Shown: piece by piece, positions 1 to 8,588 of the stretch
Layout: each line of letters opens with the position of its first letter
Position numbering within the stretch: the first letter of the stretch is position 1
NCBI RefSeq assembly: GCF_030848575.1
Contig: NZ_JAVDDX010000001.1
Span: 124,001-188,000 of the forward strand
DNA length: 64,000 bases
Reading direction: 5' to 3'
Origin: Haloarcula sp. H-GB4
GTDB lineage: Archaea; Halobacteriota; Halobacteria; Halobacteriales; Haloarculaceae
The notes under the pieces: model-generated
The model's input: the letters and a program-made list of their open reading frames with translations, nothing else
Database searches by the model: none
What the model was told of the DNA's origin: nothing
Made by a program: the position numbers and the translations under genes

Positions 1-102
1 CGATTTCCCGTGTTCCAGGCGACGGTGACGATAACTGCGGCTGCGGGGGTTCCTGCAGGTATGTGGACTGATACAGGTACTGACACTGGGGACACGGGTT
101 AG
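1..102 (+). CDS. C-terminal end of an unidentified protein (partial)
   Basis: The first frame is open from the window edge to a TAG at 100-102 and would give about 33 residues ending in a Thr/Gly/Asp-rich tail (TDTGTDTGDTG). The preceding stretch is mildly hydrophobic (VTITAAAGVPAG). An acidic Thr/Gly tail is common on haloarchaeal proteins, which is the main reason to prefer this frame. Another frame also stays open for most of this stretch, so the call is weak. No family can be named from so short a piece. Confidence 0.3.
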   Translation, partial: RFPVFQATVTITAAAGVPAGMWTDTGTDTGDTG

Positions 103-476
103 TACGTTGCTAAACGGCGACTGAGCGGGTTTTGACCGCTGAATCGTTGTCTTACTCACAGCGCATGGTAGGTAACAAGCTGATAGCTCGGCTTGGGGAC
201 GTTGATACCTATGCACTCGATAACTGCTCGGGAACGGTGTGAATAATTATACCCCGAGTATCGAACCACACCGCAGCAAGTTGCATTTCAGCCGACAAAA
301 GCGCAGAACCACCCGTGAACTGGCCGAGATACCGGGTTCGAACCAATCATGGTCTGAAACCGATTGTTTTGCGAACCGGCTCAACCTTCGGGTGTGGCTA
401 ATCCGTTCTGTCGGCTCTCCGTCAGACGCTTAGCAGGTCATTCATAAACTGCCCAGGTTCTCTTCGGACAAATGCT
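103..476. other. Intergenic region of 374 bp
   Basis: I see no convincing gene here. A 64-codon open frame at 239-433 is basic and Arg/Ser-rich, unlike the acidic proteins around it. An AT-rich patch at about 241-250 (aataattata) and a TATA-like box TTCATAAA at 441-448 are visible. The second lies about 30 bases before the ATG at 477 and is the likely promoter of the lipoprotein gene. Confidence 0.5.
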
Positions 477-1022
477 ATGGGACGACCCACATCTCGACGG
501 AACGTTATCAAGATTGCAGGCGGCGCACTCGTGGCGCTTGCCGGCTGTAGTGACACTGGCGGTAGTACGGAGTCCGACGGCGGTGACGGCGGTGCCGAAG
601 CGCCGGGCACGTCCACGGCAGCAGAGACTGACGCGATGACGGAAGCCAGTACAGAGTCCGAGCCAGAAACTGCGGTCCAGACCGAGGAAGAAACCGGAAT
701 GGATTCCGAAACGGAACTCGGCGAGAACGAAACCGATGCCCTCGGAAACGAGACGGAGATGCCGGATAATGAAACCGAACTGCCCGGCAATGAGACCGAA
801 GTATCGGGCAACGAAACCGAACTGCCCGGGAACGGGACCGAGGCTCCGGACAACGAAACTGAAATACCTGGAAACGAGACAGATATTCCGGGTAACGAAA
901 CCGAGATACCCGGTAACGAAACCGAGATACCCGGTAACGAAACCGAACTGCCTGGCAATGAGACCGGCACGGCCGGGAACGAGACAAGCAACGAGACGAC
1001 CGCGAACGAAACCGAAGCGTAA
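477..1022 (+). CDS. Tat-type lipoprotein with periodic N-glycosylation sequons
   Basis: The 181-residue product begins with a twin-arginine signal (Arg7-Arg8, SRRNVIKIAGG) and a lipobox ALAGC with Cys24 as the likely lipidated residue, so it should be exported folded and anchored outside the cell. Residues 25-80 are an acidic, low-complexity Gly/Ser/Thr/Glu linker. From residue 84 onward the protein is a tandem heptad of the form xPGNETE. Asn-x-Thr sequons fall at 84, 91, 98 and so on to 168, every seven residues without a slip, with two more at 172 and 177. No catalytic domain is present. It is probably a glycosylated, stalk-like or mucin-like surface protein. The function is inferred from composition only. 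Confidence 0.8.
   Translation: MGRPTSRRNVIKIAGGALVALAGCSDTGGSTESDGGDGGAEAPGTSTAAETDAMTEASTESEPETAVQTEEETGMDSETELGENETDALGNETEMPDNETELPGNETEVSGNETELPGNGTEAPDNETEIPGNETDIPGNETEIPGNETEIPGNETELPGNETGTAGNETSNETTANETEA
726..980 (+). repeat. In-frame tandem 21-bp repeat encoding NxT heptads
   Basis: Thirteen consecutive 21-base units encode a sequon at a fixed seven-residue spacing. The units at about 890-955 are nearly identical (ggtaacgaaaccgagatacc), while flanking units have diverged, mostly at silent or conservative positions. This pattern suggests expansion by slippage or unequal crossing-over followed by selection on the protein. Confidence 0.85.
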
Positions 1023-1066
1023 GCCGCCCACGCTGTATCAGGTCTTTCTCCCACCGGCCGGGTGAG

Positions 1067-1717
1067 CTACTCTCGGGCGGCCTCGACGGCGCCGACGAAC
1101 TCCGCGGCCTGTTCGCGGACACCGTCCATGTCGTCGTTCTCGATGGCCTCGTAATTGACCAGTGCTGAGCCCGCGCCAACGGCGACCGCGCCGGCATCGA
1201 AGAACTCGTCGACATTATCGGTCGAGACACCACCGGTTGGCATAATCGGGACGTCACCGAGTGGACCCTGCAGCGCGCCAATGTGGGCCGGCCCGACCGT
1301 TTTCGCCGGGAACATCTTCAGGATATCAGCGCCCGCTTCCATCGCGTCGGCGGCCTCCGTCGGCGTCATGACGCCCGGGATAGCGAGGACGCCCTCGCGG
1401 TTACACACATCGATGACGTCTTCGTTGAGGTTCGGCGCGAGGACGAACTCCGCGCCGGCCTCGATGACATTGCGGGCGGCGGCGGCGTCCATGACTGTGC
1501 CGGCTCCGATGATGGCGTCGGTGTCGTCAAGTGCCTTGTCGACGGCGGCGATCATGTCCGAGCAGCGCTTCGCATCCGCCGTCAGTTCCAGTGCTGTGAC
1601 GCCGCCCTCGTGGACAGCCGTCGCCACGTCGACCATCTTGTCCTCGGGAATTCCCCGCAGGACCGCCGTGACGCCGCTGTCGACCAGTTCCTGTTGTACC
1701 GCCTGTTTGCTCGTCAT
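1067..1717 (-). CDS. kdgA: 2-dehydro-3-deoxy-phosphogluconate (KDPG)-type aldolase
   Basis: The 216-residue product matches the bacterial-type class I KDPG/KHG aldolase family in length and motifs: ALELT near residue 42 (general base Glu), GAGTVMD, VLAPN, IPGVMTPTEA and LKMFPA, whose Lys forms the Schiff base. The reaction is reversible cleavage of KDPG, or KDPGal, to pyruvate and glyceraldehyde 3-phosphate in the semi-phosphorylative Entner-Doudoroff pathway used by haloarchaea. The enzyme should be cytosolic. The next gene downstream of its C-terminus is the unrelated lipoprotein, and a cupin lies 53 bases upstream on the same strand. Choice between gluconate and galactonate substrate cannot be made from sequence alone. 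Confidence 0.85.
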   Translation of the reverse strand: MTSKQAVQQELVDSGVTAVLRGIPEDKMVDVATAVHEGGVTALELTADAKRCSDMIAAVDKALDDTDAIIGAGTVMDAAAARNVIEAGAEFVLAPNLNEDVIDVCNREGVLAIPGVMTPTEAADAMEAGADILKMFPAKTVGPAHIGALQGPLGDVPIMPTGGVSTDNVDEFFDAGAVAVGAGSALVNYEAIENDDMDGVREQAAEFVGAVEAARE

Positions 1718-1770
1718 GGGCGCAACTGTGACGGGGTGGCTGAAAAGCGTGTCTGAACTGCCGGACCACG

Positions 1771-2145
1771 CTACGTGTCCGGGTCGTATGGGCGCGCGAT
1801 GTCGGTCGGTGGCGCGCCGACGCCCAGCACGGTAACCGACTCGTCAGCATCAGCGGGATTGTGCGCGCGATGTGGGCTGTCCGGTTCGGCGACGAACACC
1901 TCGTCGGCCGAGACGACGTACTCCCCGTCGGGCGTTTCGACGTGAAGCGTGCCCTTGAGCACGTAGAACAGTTCCTCGCGCGTCTCGTGGTAGTGGTAGG
2001 TCCGCGAGAGGTCTTCGCCAGGTGCCATCTCGTAGGTGGCCGCGTGGAGTGCGTGGAGTTCGGCAGCATCGGAGATGCCGCGCCGGTCGCAGGGGTAGTC
2101 CTCAGTTTCCGACAGCGACTCGGGGTCAATCTGGTGATAGCCCAT
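1771..2145 (-). CDS. Single-domain cupin protein
   Basis: The 124-residue product is a small cupin. Motif 1 is visible as YHYHETREELFYVLKG around residues 48-64, with metal-ligand His and Glu residues, and motif 2 as DEVFVAEPDSPHRAHN. I start at the ATG at 2145 (MGYHQIDP) rather than an ATG 13 codons upstream, because the extension is not cupin-like and would extend to within 10 bases of the next gene. The protein could be a sugar or polyol isomerase-like enzyme or a binding protein. Its position between a KDPG aldolase and an AEC permease hints at carbohydrate or organic-acid metabolism but does not prove it. Confidence 0.75.
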   Translation of the reverse strand: MGYHQIDPESLSETEDYPCDRRGISDAAELHALHAATYEMAPGEDLSRTYHYHETREELFYVLKGTLHVETPDGEYVVSADEVFVAEPDSPHRAHNPADADESVTVLGVGAPPTDIARPYDPDT

Positions 2146-2193
2146 ATGGTCGGTGGGGGCGCCGGCGGGCAAAAGCGTGACCACGCCGGGGCG

Positions 2194-3102
2194 TCAGGCG
2201 AATAGCCAGATGAGGAGCGAGAGCGTTCCGATGGAGACCACTGTCGAGGTGAAGACGTTCAGCGAGGCGAAGGCGGCGTCGCCGCCGAGTTCTGTTGTGT
2301 AGACGTACGTCGACACCGCCGTTGGGGTACCGAGCATCACGACCGCCGCACCCAGCGCCGTCGCGTCCATCGACAGCGAGGAGTACACCAGCCACGCCAG
2401 CGCCGGCATCCACAGTACCTTCAGCCCGACGACGCTGACGGTCTTTTGCAGGTCCGACACCGGGAGGTCCGTGTCAAGCGTCGCACCGATACACAGCAGG
2501 GCGACCGGGAGCGCCAGCTCCGCCGGTGGACCGAGCGCACCGATGAGTAACTCCGGAACGGACAGCGACAGGACTGAGGCTGTGATGCCGGCCGCCAGCG
2601 CGATGAGTACCGGGTTCGTCACGAGTTTCTTGCACTCGCTCAGCAGCGAGGCGTCGCTGCCGTTGATACGGACCAGCAGGAACACCGTCACCGGGACGTG
2701 GGTCACCGCGCCGATGCCGAGGATGACGCTGGCGACAGCCGTCGCTTCGCTGCCCATCGTCGCCGCCACGAGCGGCAGACCCAGAAACCCCATGTTGCTG
2801 TGATACGACTGAACGACGGAGACGCTGCGGCGGTCGGCGGACTCCAGCCGCCGGTGGACGAGCCAGCCCATCGTTATGGTCAGCGCGACGATGACCCAGA
2901 AGCCCCCCAGCAACGCCGGCGAAATAATCTCCCGTAACGGGCGGTCGTACGTAGATCGGAATATAAGCGCCGGCAGGGCGACAGTAAAAACGAGTGTGGT
3001 GAGGATATCCGTCCGCCGCTCGGTCAACAGCCCGTAGTGGCCGGCGGCGACGCCGCCCGAAAGAAAGGCGATCATGAAACCGAGCTGCCCGAGAACGGCC
3101 AT
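2194..3102 (-). CDS. AEC-family (auxin efflux carrier-like) transporter
   Basis: The 302-residue integral membrane protein has about ten hydrophobic segments, as expected for the AEC family (PF03547), whose members include organic acid and malonate permeases. Recognisable stretches are GHYGLLTERR near the N-terminus, RSTYDRPL in the first third and the family-like VMLGTPTAVSTYVYTTELGGD near the C-terminus. I choose the ATG at 3102 (MAVLGQLGF), which starts at the first membrane segment. The open frame continues over 100 codons upstream, but that part is hydrophilic and does not resemble the family. The substrate is unknown. Confidence 0.85.
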   Translation of the reverse strand: MAVLGQLGFMIAFLSGGVAAGHYGLLTERRTDILTTLVFTVALPALIFRSTYDRPLREIISPALLGGFWVIVALTITMGWLVHRRLESADRRSVSVVQSYHSNMGFLGLPLVAATMGSEATAVASVILGIGAVTHVPVTVFLLVRINGSDASLLSECKKLVTNPVLIALAAGITASVLSLSVPELLIGALGPPAELALPVALLCIGATLDTDLPVSDLQKTVSVVGLKVLWMPALAWLVYSSLSMDATALGAAVVMLGTPTAVSTYVYTTELGGDAAFASLNVFTSTVVSIGTLSLLIWLFA

Positions 3103-3391
3103 ATTGTCGCCCAGTCGCTTCGACCTTTTGACCCTTTTGTCACGGGCAGAAACGGCATTTATCCAGTAGGCACTGTCTCCCGCGTAGGCAGCACCGGGTG
3201 CCGACGCCGACGCACGCAACCCCATCTCGGAACCGATTGGCCAGTTGACGTGGGCGGGACTGAAATGACCGGAGCGCTCCGGCTTTCGGCGGTGGTCGTC
3301 ACGAGAGCAAACCCAGTTCCCTACGTCTACACGGCAGTCGAGAGCATGACAACAAGCCTTTACCCGCGCCGTCGCGTATCTCGCGCCAACA

Positions 3392-4801
3392 ATGGTACTC
3401 GACGATCTTGGGAGTTCACTTCGGGGGACGCTTGACGACCTCCGGGGGAAGTCCCGGCTCTCTGAAGAAGACATCGAGGACATCGTCAAGGAGATTCAGC
3501 GGTCGCTGTTGCAGGCCGACGTGGATGTCGGGCTCGTTCAGGACCTCTCCGATAGCATCGAAACACGCGCGCTAGATGAGGAGCCCCCGGCGGGGACGAC
3601 GCCGCGGGATTGGGTCCTGCGCATCGTCTACGAAGAACTGGTCGACCTCGTCGGCGAGTCGACCGAACTCCCGCTGGAGGAGCAGACCATCATGCTCGCC
3701 GGTCTGTACGGGTCGGGGAAGACGACGACGGCCGCAAAGATGGCGTGGTGGTTCTCGACGAAAGGGCTCCGACCGGCCATCATCCAGACCGACACGGACC
3801 GACCCGGCGCGTACGACCAGTCCAAGGAGATGGCCGAGCGCGCCGAGGTAGACTTCTATGGCGACCCCGACGAGGACGACCCGGTGAAGATTGCTCGCGA
3901 CGGGCTGGAAGCGACGGAGAACGCGGACGTTCGTATCGTGGACACGGCGGGCCGTGACGGTCTGAACGAGGAACTCATCGAACAGATTGAGCGTATCGAG
4001 CAGGAGGTCCAGCCCGATCGGGACCTGCTCGTGCTGGACGCGGCGATGGGCCAGAGCGCCAAGAGCCAGGCCGCCGACTTCGAGGCGGCCATCGGCATCG
4101 ATGGCGTCGTCATCACGAAGCTCGACGGGACGGCGAAAGGTGGGGGCGCGCTCGCAGCGGTCAACGAGACCGACTCTACCATCGCCTTCCTCGGCTCCGG
4201 GGAGACGGTCAAAGACATCGAGCGGTTCGAACCCTCCGGGTTCATCTCCCGACTGCTCGGGATGGGTGATCTCAAACAGCTCACCGAGCGCGTCGAGCGC
4301 GCGATGGAGGAAACCCAGGAAGGCGACGAGGAGGACTGGGACCCTGAGGACATGATGGAGGGGAAGTTCACCCTCAAGGACATGCGCAAGCAGATGCAGA
4401 CGATGAACAACATGGGGCCGCTGGACCAGGTGATGGATATGATTCCCGGCCTGGGCGGCGGGCTGATGGACCAGCTCCCTGATGACGCGATGGACGTGAC
4501 CCAGGAGCGGATGCGGGACTTCGATGTCATCATGGACTCGATGACGGAGGAGGAACTGGAGAACCCCCGCGTCGTCGGCCAGTCCCGGACCAAGCGCATC
4601 TGCCGTGGGTCCGGCAAGCCCGAGGAGCGGGTGCGTGAACTCCTCCAACAGCACAAGCAGATGGAGCAGATGCTCAAGCAGTTCCAGGGAATGGGCGACG
4701 GCGACATGGAGCGGATGATGAAACAGATGCAGCAGGGCGGTGGCGGCGGTGGCGGGATGGGCGGTATGGGTGGCGGCGGCATGGGGCCGTTCGGCGACTG
4801 A
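3392..4801 (+). CDS. srp54: Signal recognition particle GTPase SRP54
   Basis: This 469-residue protein is the SRP GTPase that binds signal sequences and 7S RNA and docks ribosomes to FtsY at the membrane. The order is N domain (1-95), G domain with P-loop [10 protein letters not shown] at about 104-113, DTAGRD and [11 protein letters not shown], then a Met-rich M domain from about residue 315 ([24 protein letters not shown], shortened here in function to signal-peptide groove helices). The RNA-binding segment [12 protein letters not shown] is intact. The C-terminus ends in a Gly/Met tail. A TATA-like cctttaccc at about 3356 lies 36 bases before the ATG. The gene stands alone. Confidence 0.97.
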   Translation: MVLDDLGSSLRGTLDDLRGKSRLSEEDIEDIVKEIQRSLLQADVDVGLVQDLSDSIETRALDEEPPAGTTPRDWVLRIVYEELVDLVGESTELPLEEQTIMLAGLYGSGKTTTAAKMAWWFSTKGLRPAIIQTDTDRPGAYDQSKEMAERAEVDFYGDPDEDDPVKIARDGLEATENADVRIVDTAGRDGLNEELIEQIERIEQEVQPDRDLLVLDAAMGQSAKSQAADFEAAIGIDGVVITKLDGTAKGGGALAAVNETDSTIAFLGSGETVKDIERFEPSGFISRLLGMGDLKQLTERVERAMEETQEGDEEDWDPEDMMEGKFTLKDMRKQMQTMNNMGPLDQVMDMIPGLGGGLMDQLPDDAMDVTQERMRDFDVIMDSMTEEELENPRVVGQSRTKRICRGSGKPEERVRELLQQHKQMEQMLKQFQGMGDGDMERMMKQMQQGGGGGGGMGGMGGGGMGPFGD

Positions 4802-4910
4802 CGCCGCTGTGCCGATCCGCGGGACGCGATACGTGACGCTATTTTTGATGATCTATGTTCGAAATCCGGGCCAGAACTAAGGGTTGGCCCGTTCTACAGA
4901 TGAAGCGAGC

Positions 4911-5309
4911 ATGTACGAAATTGTCGCTGGGATAGACAAAAGTGAGGCTCGTGGGACCGCCATCGCTGAATCGATAACAGAAATTCCGATGGACGCCAGC
5001 CAGGTCCGTGTCACGCTGCTGCACGACTTCGAGGAGAACCCCGAAGGCGCGTCCGTCGATCAGGTGGCCTCCGTGCGCCGGGCACGAGAAGTCCTCGAGG
5101 ACGCTGGCGTTGAGGTGGCGCTGGAAGAGTCAAGCGGCGAACCGGCCGACGCGATCCTCCGGTTGGCTGACGAGCAGGACGTCGACATGATTGTCGTCGC
5201 CGGACGCAAGCGGACGCCGACAGGCAAGGTGCTGTTCGGCAGCGTCACACAGAGTGTGATTCTCGGTACGGACCGTTCCGTACTGGTCTGTAGCGGCGAA
5301 GAAGAGTAA
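4911..5309 (+). CDS. Universal stress protein family (UspA-like)
   Basis: The 132-residue product has the Usp fold pattern: N-terminal MYEIVAGIDKSE, a central helix-rich part, MIVVAGRKR, and the C-terminal GKVLFGSVTQSVILGTDRSVLVC, which matches the glycine-rich nucleotide-binding loop of ATP-binding Usp proteins only partly. I use the ATG at 4911 because an in-frame ATG nine codons upstream adds residues not typical of the family. It is monocistronic, lying between srp54 and the converging thioredoxin-like gene. Its role in stress or signalling is inferred from the family. Confidence 0.85.
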   Translation: MYEIVAGIDKSEARGTAIAESITEIPMDASQVRVTLLHDFEENPEGASVDQVASVRRAREVLEDAGVEVALEESSGEPADAILRLADEQDVDMIVVAGRKRTPTGKVLFGSVTQSVILGTDRSVLVCSGEEE

Positions 5310-5317
5310 CGCCGCAG

Positions 5318-6001
5318 TCAGACGCCGTACACTTCTTCGACTCGGTCAGCGAGCGGCGACGGGTCCGTCCGCCCGGTGATCCGCTCGACGGGCTCGCCGT
5401 CCTCGAACAGCACGACGGCGGGCGCTGCGTTGACCCCGACCGACTGACAAAACTCCGGGGAGCGCTCGCCGGCGACGCCGCCGACCGGCACGCCGTCCGG
5501 GAACGCGGCCAGAACGTCGTCTAACTCCGCTTTCATCGCTTCGCAGGGGTCACAGAACAGCTTCCACACGGTCACGACACACCGGTCGTGGGTGTCGACG
5601 AACGCCTCGTAGCTGTCGTCGTCGAGGTGTTCAACTCTCTCGGGTACCGGCGTCTCCGGCCCCAGTTCGGTCGCCATCTGTGCCATCGTCGTCAGTTCCA
5701 CGATGGTGTAGGCGTCGTCGACGTTCGACCGCAGGGTCAGGAACGTGGCGAACTCCTCGCGCGATACGTCGAGTTCGTCGACCCGCTCGGCTGCTTCGGC
5801 GGCCGAATCGAGGCCGAACACGTCGGCGACGGACTCGTGGAACTCCGTGTCGCCCATCGTCACGTAGGTGTCGTAGTACACCTCGCGGTCGGCCTCGAAC
5901 GCTTCTGTCGTGCTGACTTCGTCCGTTTCCTCGTCGATGACGACGACACCTTCCGACTCCAGTGCGTCGAGTAGCGCTTCGGGAGATTGAGTTTCCGACA
6001 T
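5318..6001 (-). CDS. Thioredoxin-domain protein with helical N-terminal extension
   Basis: The 227-residue protein carries a thioredoxin-like domain in its second half (about 125-227) with an active-site CDPC motif in WKLFCDPCEAMK and the cis-proline stretch VNAAPAVVLFEDGEP. The first 120 residues are acidic and helical with no recognised domain. Its ATG at 6001 abuts the livF stop codon at 6002-6004 with no gap, so it is probably cotranscribed with the branched-chain amino acid ABC operon. The CxxC motif predicts redox activity. Why it accompanies an amino acid transporter is unclear. Confidence 0.85.
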   Translation of the reverse strand: MSETQSPEALLDALESEGVVVIDEETDEVSTTEAFEADREVYYDTYVTMGDTEFHESVADVFGLDSAAEAAERVDELDVSREEFATFLTLRSNVDDAYTIVELTTMAQMATELGPETPVPERVEHLDDDSYEAFVDTHDRCVVTVWKLFCDPCEAMKAELDDVLAAFPDGVPVGGVAGERSPEFCQSVGVNAAPAVVLFEDGEPVERITGRTDPSPLADRVEEVYGV

Positions 6002-6745
6002 TCAGACACCTAGGTACTTGTCGCGGGTCTCTTGGTCGTTCTGCAGTTCCTCGGCGGGCCCCTCGAAGACCACCTGTCCACGGTCCAGCACGTAACACCG
6101 GTCGGCGATTTTCATTGCCGCGACAGCGTTTTGCTCGACCAGTAGTATCGTCGTCCCGTCTTCGCTGATGCGTTCGATGGCGTTCTCGACCGACTCGATG
6201 ATCTGTGGTGCCAGCCCCTCGTATGGCTCGTCGAGCATCAACAGGTCGGTGCTCTGGTGGAGCGCGCGGGCGATGGCGAGCATCTGCTGTTCGCCTCCGG
6301 AGAGCGTGCCGGCCTTCTGTGACCGCCGTTCGTCGAGTCTCGGGAAGTACTCGTAAATCTCCGCCGCCGACATCCCTTCGTCGCGGAAATCGAGCTTCCG
6401 TCGCCAGGTGTTCGACTTGTTGCGGACGGTGTCCGCGAGGTGGAGGTTCTCGGCAACGGTCAGGTCAGTGAACACGCGCCGTTCCTCCGGAACCAGTGAG
6501 ATACCGCGGACGGCGATGTCCTCCGGCGGGTCGCTGGTGATGTCCGTCCCGTCGAACTGGATCGTACCGCTCCGGACATCGGGCGGCGTCGCTCCGGAGA
6601 TACATCGGAGTGTCGAGGTTTTCCCCGCGCCGTTACGGCCCAGCAGGGCCGTGATTTCGCCGTCGTCGACGCTCATCGACACGTCCTGAATGATGTGGCT
6701 CTCGCCGTAGTAGCCGTTGATGTTGTCCACGTCGAGCAACGTCAT
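6002..6745 (-). CDS. livF: Branched-chain amino acid ABC transporter, ATPase LivF
   Basis: The 247-residue ATPase has Walker A GRNGAGKTS, the LivF-like FPRLDERRSQKAGTLSGGEQQMLAIARAL, Walker B LLMLDEPYEGLAP and the H-loop region ILLVEQNAV. These are typical of the HAAT family LivF subunit, which with LivG powers uptake of branched-chain or related amino acids, urea or amides. Its start overlaps the livG stop by four bases (ATGA), indicating translational coupling in the livJ-H-M-G-F operon. Confidence 0.95.
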   Translation of the reverse strand: MTLLDVDNINGYYGESHIIQDVSMSVDDGEITALLGRNGAGKTSTLRCISGATPPDVRSGTIQFDGTDITSDPPEDIAVRGISLVPEERRVFTDLTVAENLHLADTVRNKSNTWRRKLDFRDEGMSAAEIYEYFPRLDERRSQKAGTLSGGEQQMLAIARALHQSTDLLMLDEPYEGLAPQIIESVENAIERISEDGTTILLVEQNAVAAMKIADRCYVLDRGQVVFEGPAEELQNDQETRDKYLGV

Positions 6746-7500
6746 TCCTCGACACCTCCCAGGTACGCTTCCTGCACAGCAGGGTCGTTCTGTACCTCCG
6801 TCGGCGTCCCCTCCGCGATAACTGACCCACGGTTGAGGACGACGATGCGGTCGGAAATGTCGAAGACGATCTCCATGTCGTGTTCGACCAGCAGGAACGT
6901 CAGATCGAGTTCTTCCTTGACGCGTTTGATGAGGTCGACGGTCGATTTCGTCTCGTCGGGCGACATTCCCGCCGTTGGCTCGTCCATCAGCAGCATGTCC
7001 GGTTCGGCGGCCAGCGCGATGCCAAGCTCGAGCCGGCGCTTATTCCCGTAGTCGAGGCTATCGGCTTGGTTCTCTCGCTCGTCGTACAGGCCGACCGACT
7101 CGAGCACTTCGTTTGCCAGTTCATCGACCGCCGGGTAGCTGTTCTGATTCCGGAAGAAATTGAATCGGAACGAGCCGTGCTCGGCTGCCAGCGCCGCGAT
7201 GGTCGCGTTCTCCTTGACGGTTAGTTCAGGGAAGATAGAGGCTGTCTGGAAGGACTTGCTCATCCCCCGCTGGACGACCTCGTGTGGGTCCATCCCGATG
7301 ATTGAATCTCCTTGGAACGCGATTTCCCCGTAGCTCGGTTCGAGCCGTCTGGTGACGAGGTTGATGAACGTCGATTTCCCCGCGCCGTTGGGGCCGATGA
7401 GGCTCACGCCCTCGCCCTGTTCTATCTCCAGATTCACCTCATCAACGGCAGTGAGGCCGCCAAACTGCTTGGTGAGCTGTTCCGTTTTGAGGACCGTCAT
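6742..7500 (-). CDS. livG: Branched-chain amino acid ABC transporter, ATPase LivG
   Basis: The 252-residue ATPase has Walker A GPNGAGKST, Walker B DMLLMDEPTAGMSPDE and H-loop LVEHDMEIV. The signature region reads SLDYGNKRRLELGIALA, the LivG form in which the usual LSGGQ is replaced by a YG-(N/Q)-KR type motif. It pairs with LivF below the two permeases LivH and LivM. Start and stop overlap its neighbours by four bases on both sides. Confidence 0.95.
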   Translation of the reverse strand: MTVLKTEQLTKQFGGLTAVDEVNLEIEQGEGVSLIGPNGAGKSTFINLVTRRLEPSYGEIAFQGDSIIGMDPHEVVQRGMSKSFQTASIFPELTVKENATIAALAAEHGSFRFNFFRNQNSYPAVDELANEVLESVGLYDERENQADSLDYGNKRRLELGIALAAEPDMLLMDEPTAGMSPDETKSTVDLIKRVKEELDLTFLLVEHDMEIVFDISDRIVVLNRGSVIAEGTPTEVQNDPAVQEAYLGGVEE

Positions 7501-8588
7501 TCGTCCTCACCTCCGACGACCATATCACGAACGTAGTCGATACCGCCCCAGATTCCGTTGGGGAAGAGGACGACGGCGACGACGAACACGACGCCGAGGA
7601 TGAGGTGCCAGAACGGGCCAAGTGTCTCGAACCCGCTGACAATATTCTCGATGTACAGGTACAGTCCGGCGCCGAACAGCGGCCCGAACAGCGAGCCGAC
7701 ACCGCCGAGCACAGTCATGATGACGATACGACCGGACTCGGTCCAGTACAGCGACTGCAGGGGCACGTAGTTCCCCTCGATGGTGAACAGGCTCCCGGCG
7801 ATACCAGCGAAGGCCGCCGAGATGATGAACGCCATCAGCTTGTACCGCCAGACATCCAGCCCGACGAACTCCGCCCGCCGTTCGTTCTCCCGAATAGCGC
7901 GGAACACGGTTCCGTACGGCGAGTGCAGGATACGGTTCGCCATTGCGACTGACAGCACCGCCACGACGGCGACGAACACATACAACATGTCGTCGACCAG
8001 CATCGTCAGCGGGAACGGCACCCCACCGTGGATGTCGATAACGCCCAGCAGGCTGCCGATGTCCACGGAGGTGAAGCCGTTTTCACCGTTGGTGAGGAAG
8101 GCCAGCGGCGAAGCCGCCAGGTAGAACGACATCTGGCCGAACGTCAGCGTCAGGATGGCGAAGTAAATCCCGCCGCGGCGTAGTGACAGGAAGCCGACGA
8201 CCCACGCCAGCAACACGGCAAACGCCGTGCCGGCGAGCAACACCAGCAGCGGCGAGCTACTGACACTCGCGCTGAAGATGCCGGCGGCGTAGGCTGCACC
8301 GCCGAAGAAGACGGCGTGACCGAACGACAGCAGGCCGGTGTATCCCAGCAGGATGTCGAACCCGACGGCGAAGATGCCGTAGATGAGCATCAGCGTCGCC
8401 AGCTGCGTGTAGCCGTCGAGGAAATTGTTGAACAGGAACGGGAAGACGGCCACACCCACGACCGTCAACAGGACCGTCGATATCTCCCGGTCGCGGAAGC
8501 TGGCCCATCGGTCGGCGAGGCCACCGGTAACCTCTGCATCTGCGTCGGCCGCTGCCGTCGCAGTCGCGTCGCGTGGTTCGTCGCTCAC
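7497..8588 (-). CDS. livM: Branched-chain amino acid ABC transporter, permease LivM
   Basis: The 363-residue permease has an acidic N-terminal tail of about 30 residues followed by some nine to ten membrane segments and the LivM hallmarks GYTGLLSFGHAVFFG and YGTVFRAIRENERRAEFVGLD. The start codon is GTG at 8588, overlapping the livH TGA by four bases (GTGA), which fits the coupling seen in the rest of the operon. It forms the membrane pore together with LivH. Confidence 0.95.
   Translation of the reverse strand: MSDEPRDATATAAADADAEVTGGLADRWASFRDREISTVLLTVVGVAVFPFLFNNFLDGYTQLATLMLIYGIFAVGFDILLGYTGLLSFGHAVFFGGAAYAAGIFSASVSSSPLLVLLAGTAFAVLLAWVVGFLSLRRGGIYFAILTLTFGQMSFYLAASPLAFLTNGENGFTSVDIGSLLGVIDIHGGVPFPLTMLVDDMLYVFVAVVAVLSVAMANRILHSPYGTVFRAIRENERRAEFVGLDVWRYKLMAFIISAAFAGIAGSLFTIEGNYVPLQSLYWTESGRIVIMTVLGGVGSLFGPLFGAGLYLYIENIVSGFETLGPFWHLILGVVFVVAVVLFPNGIWGGIDYVRDMVVGGEDE

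Noticed and set aside
330..345. ggttcgaacc, like the T-arm of a tRNA
   Set aside because: No acceptor, D-arm or anticodon stem can be drawn around it, so no tRNA gene is called.
239..433. A 64-codon open frame before the first lipoprotein
   Set aside because: The product is basic and Ser/Arg-rich, unlike haloarchaeal proteins, has no start signals and no family resemblance.
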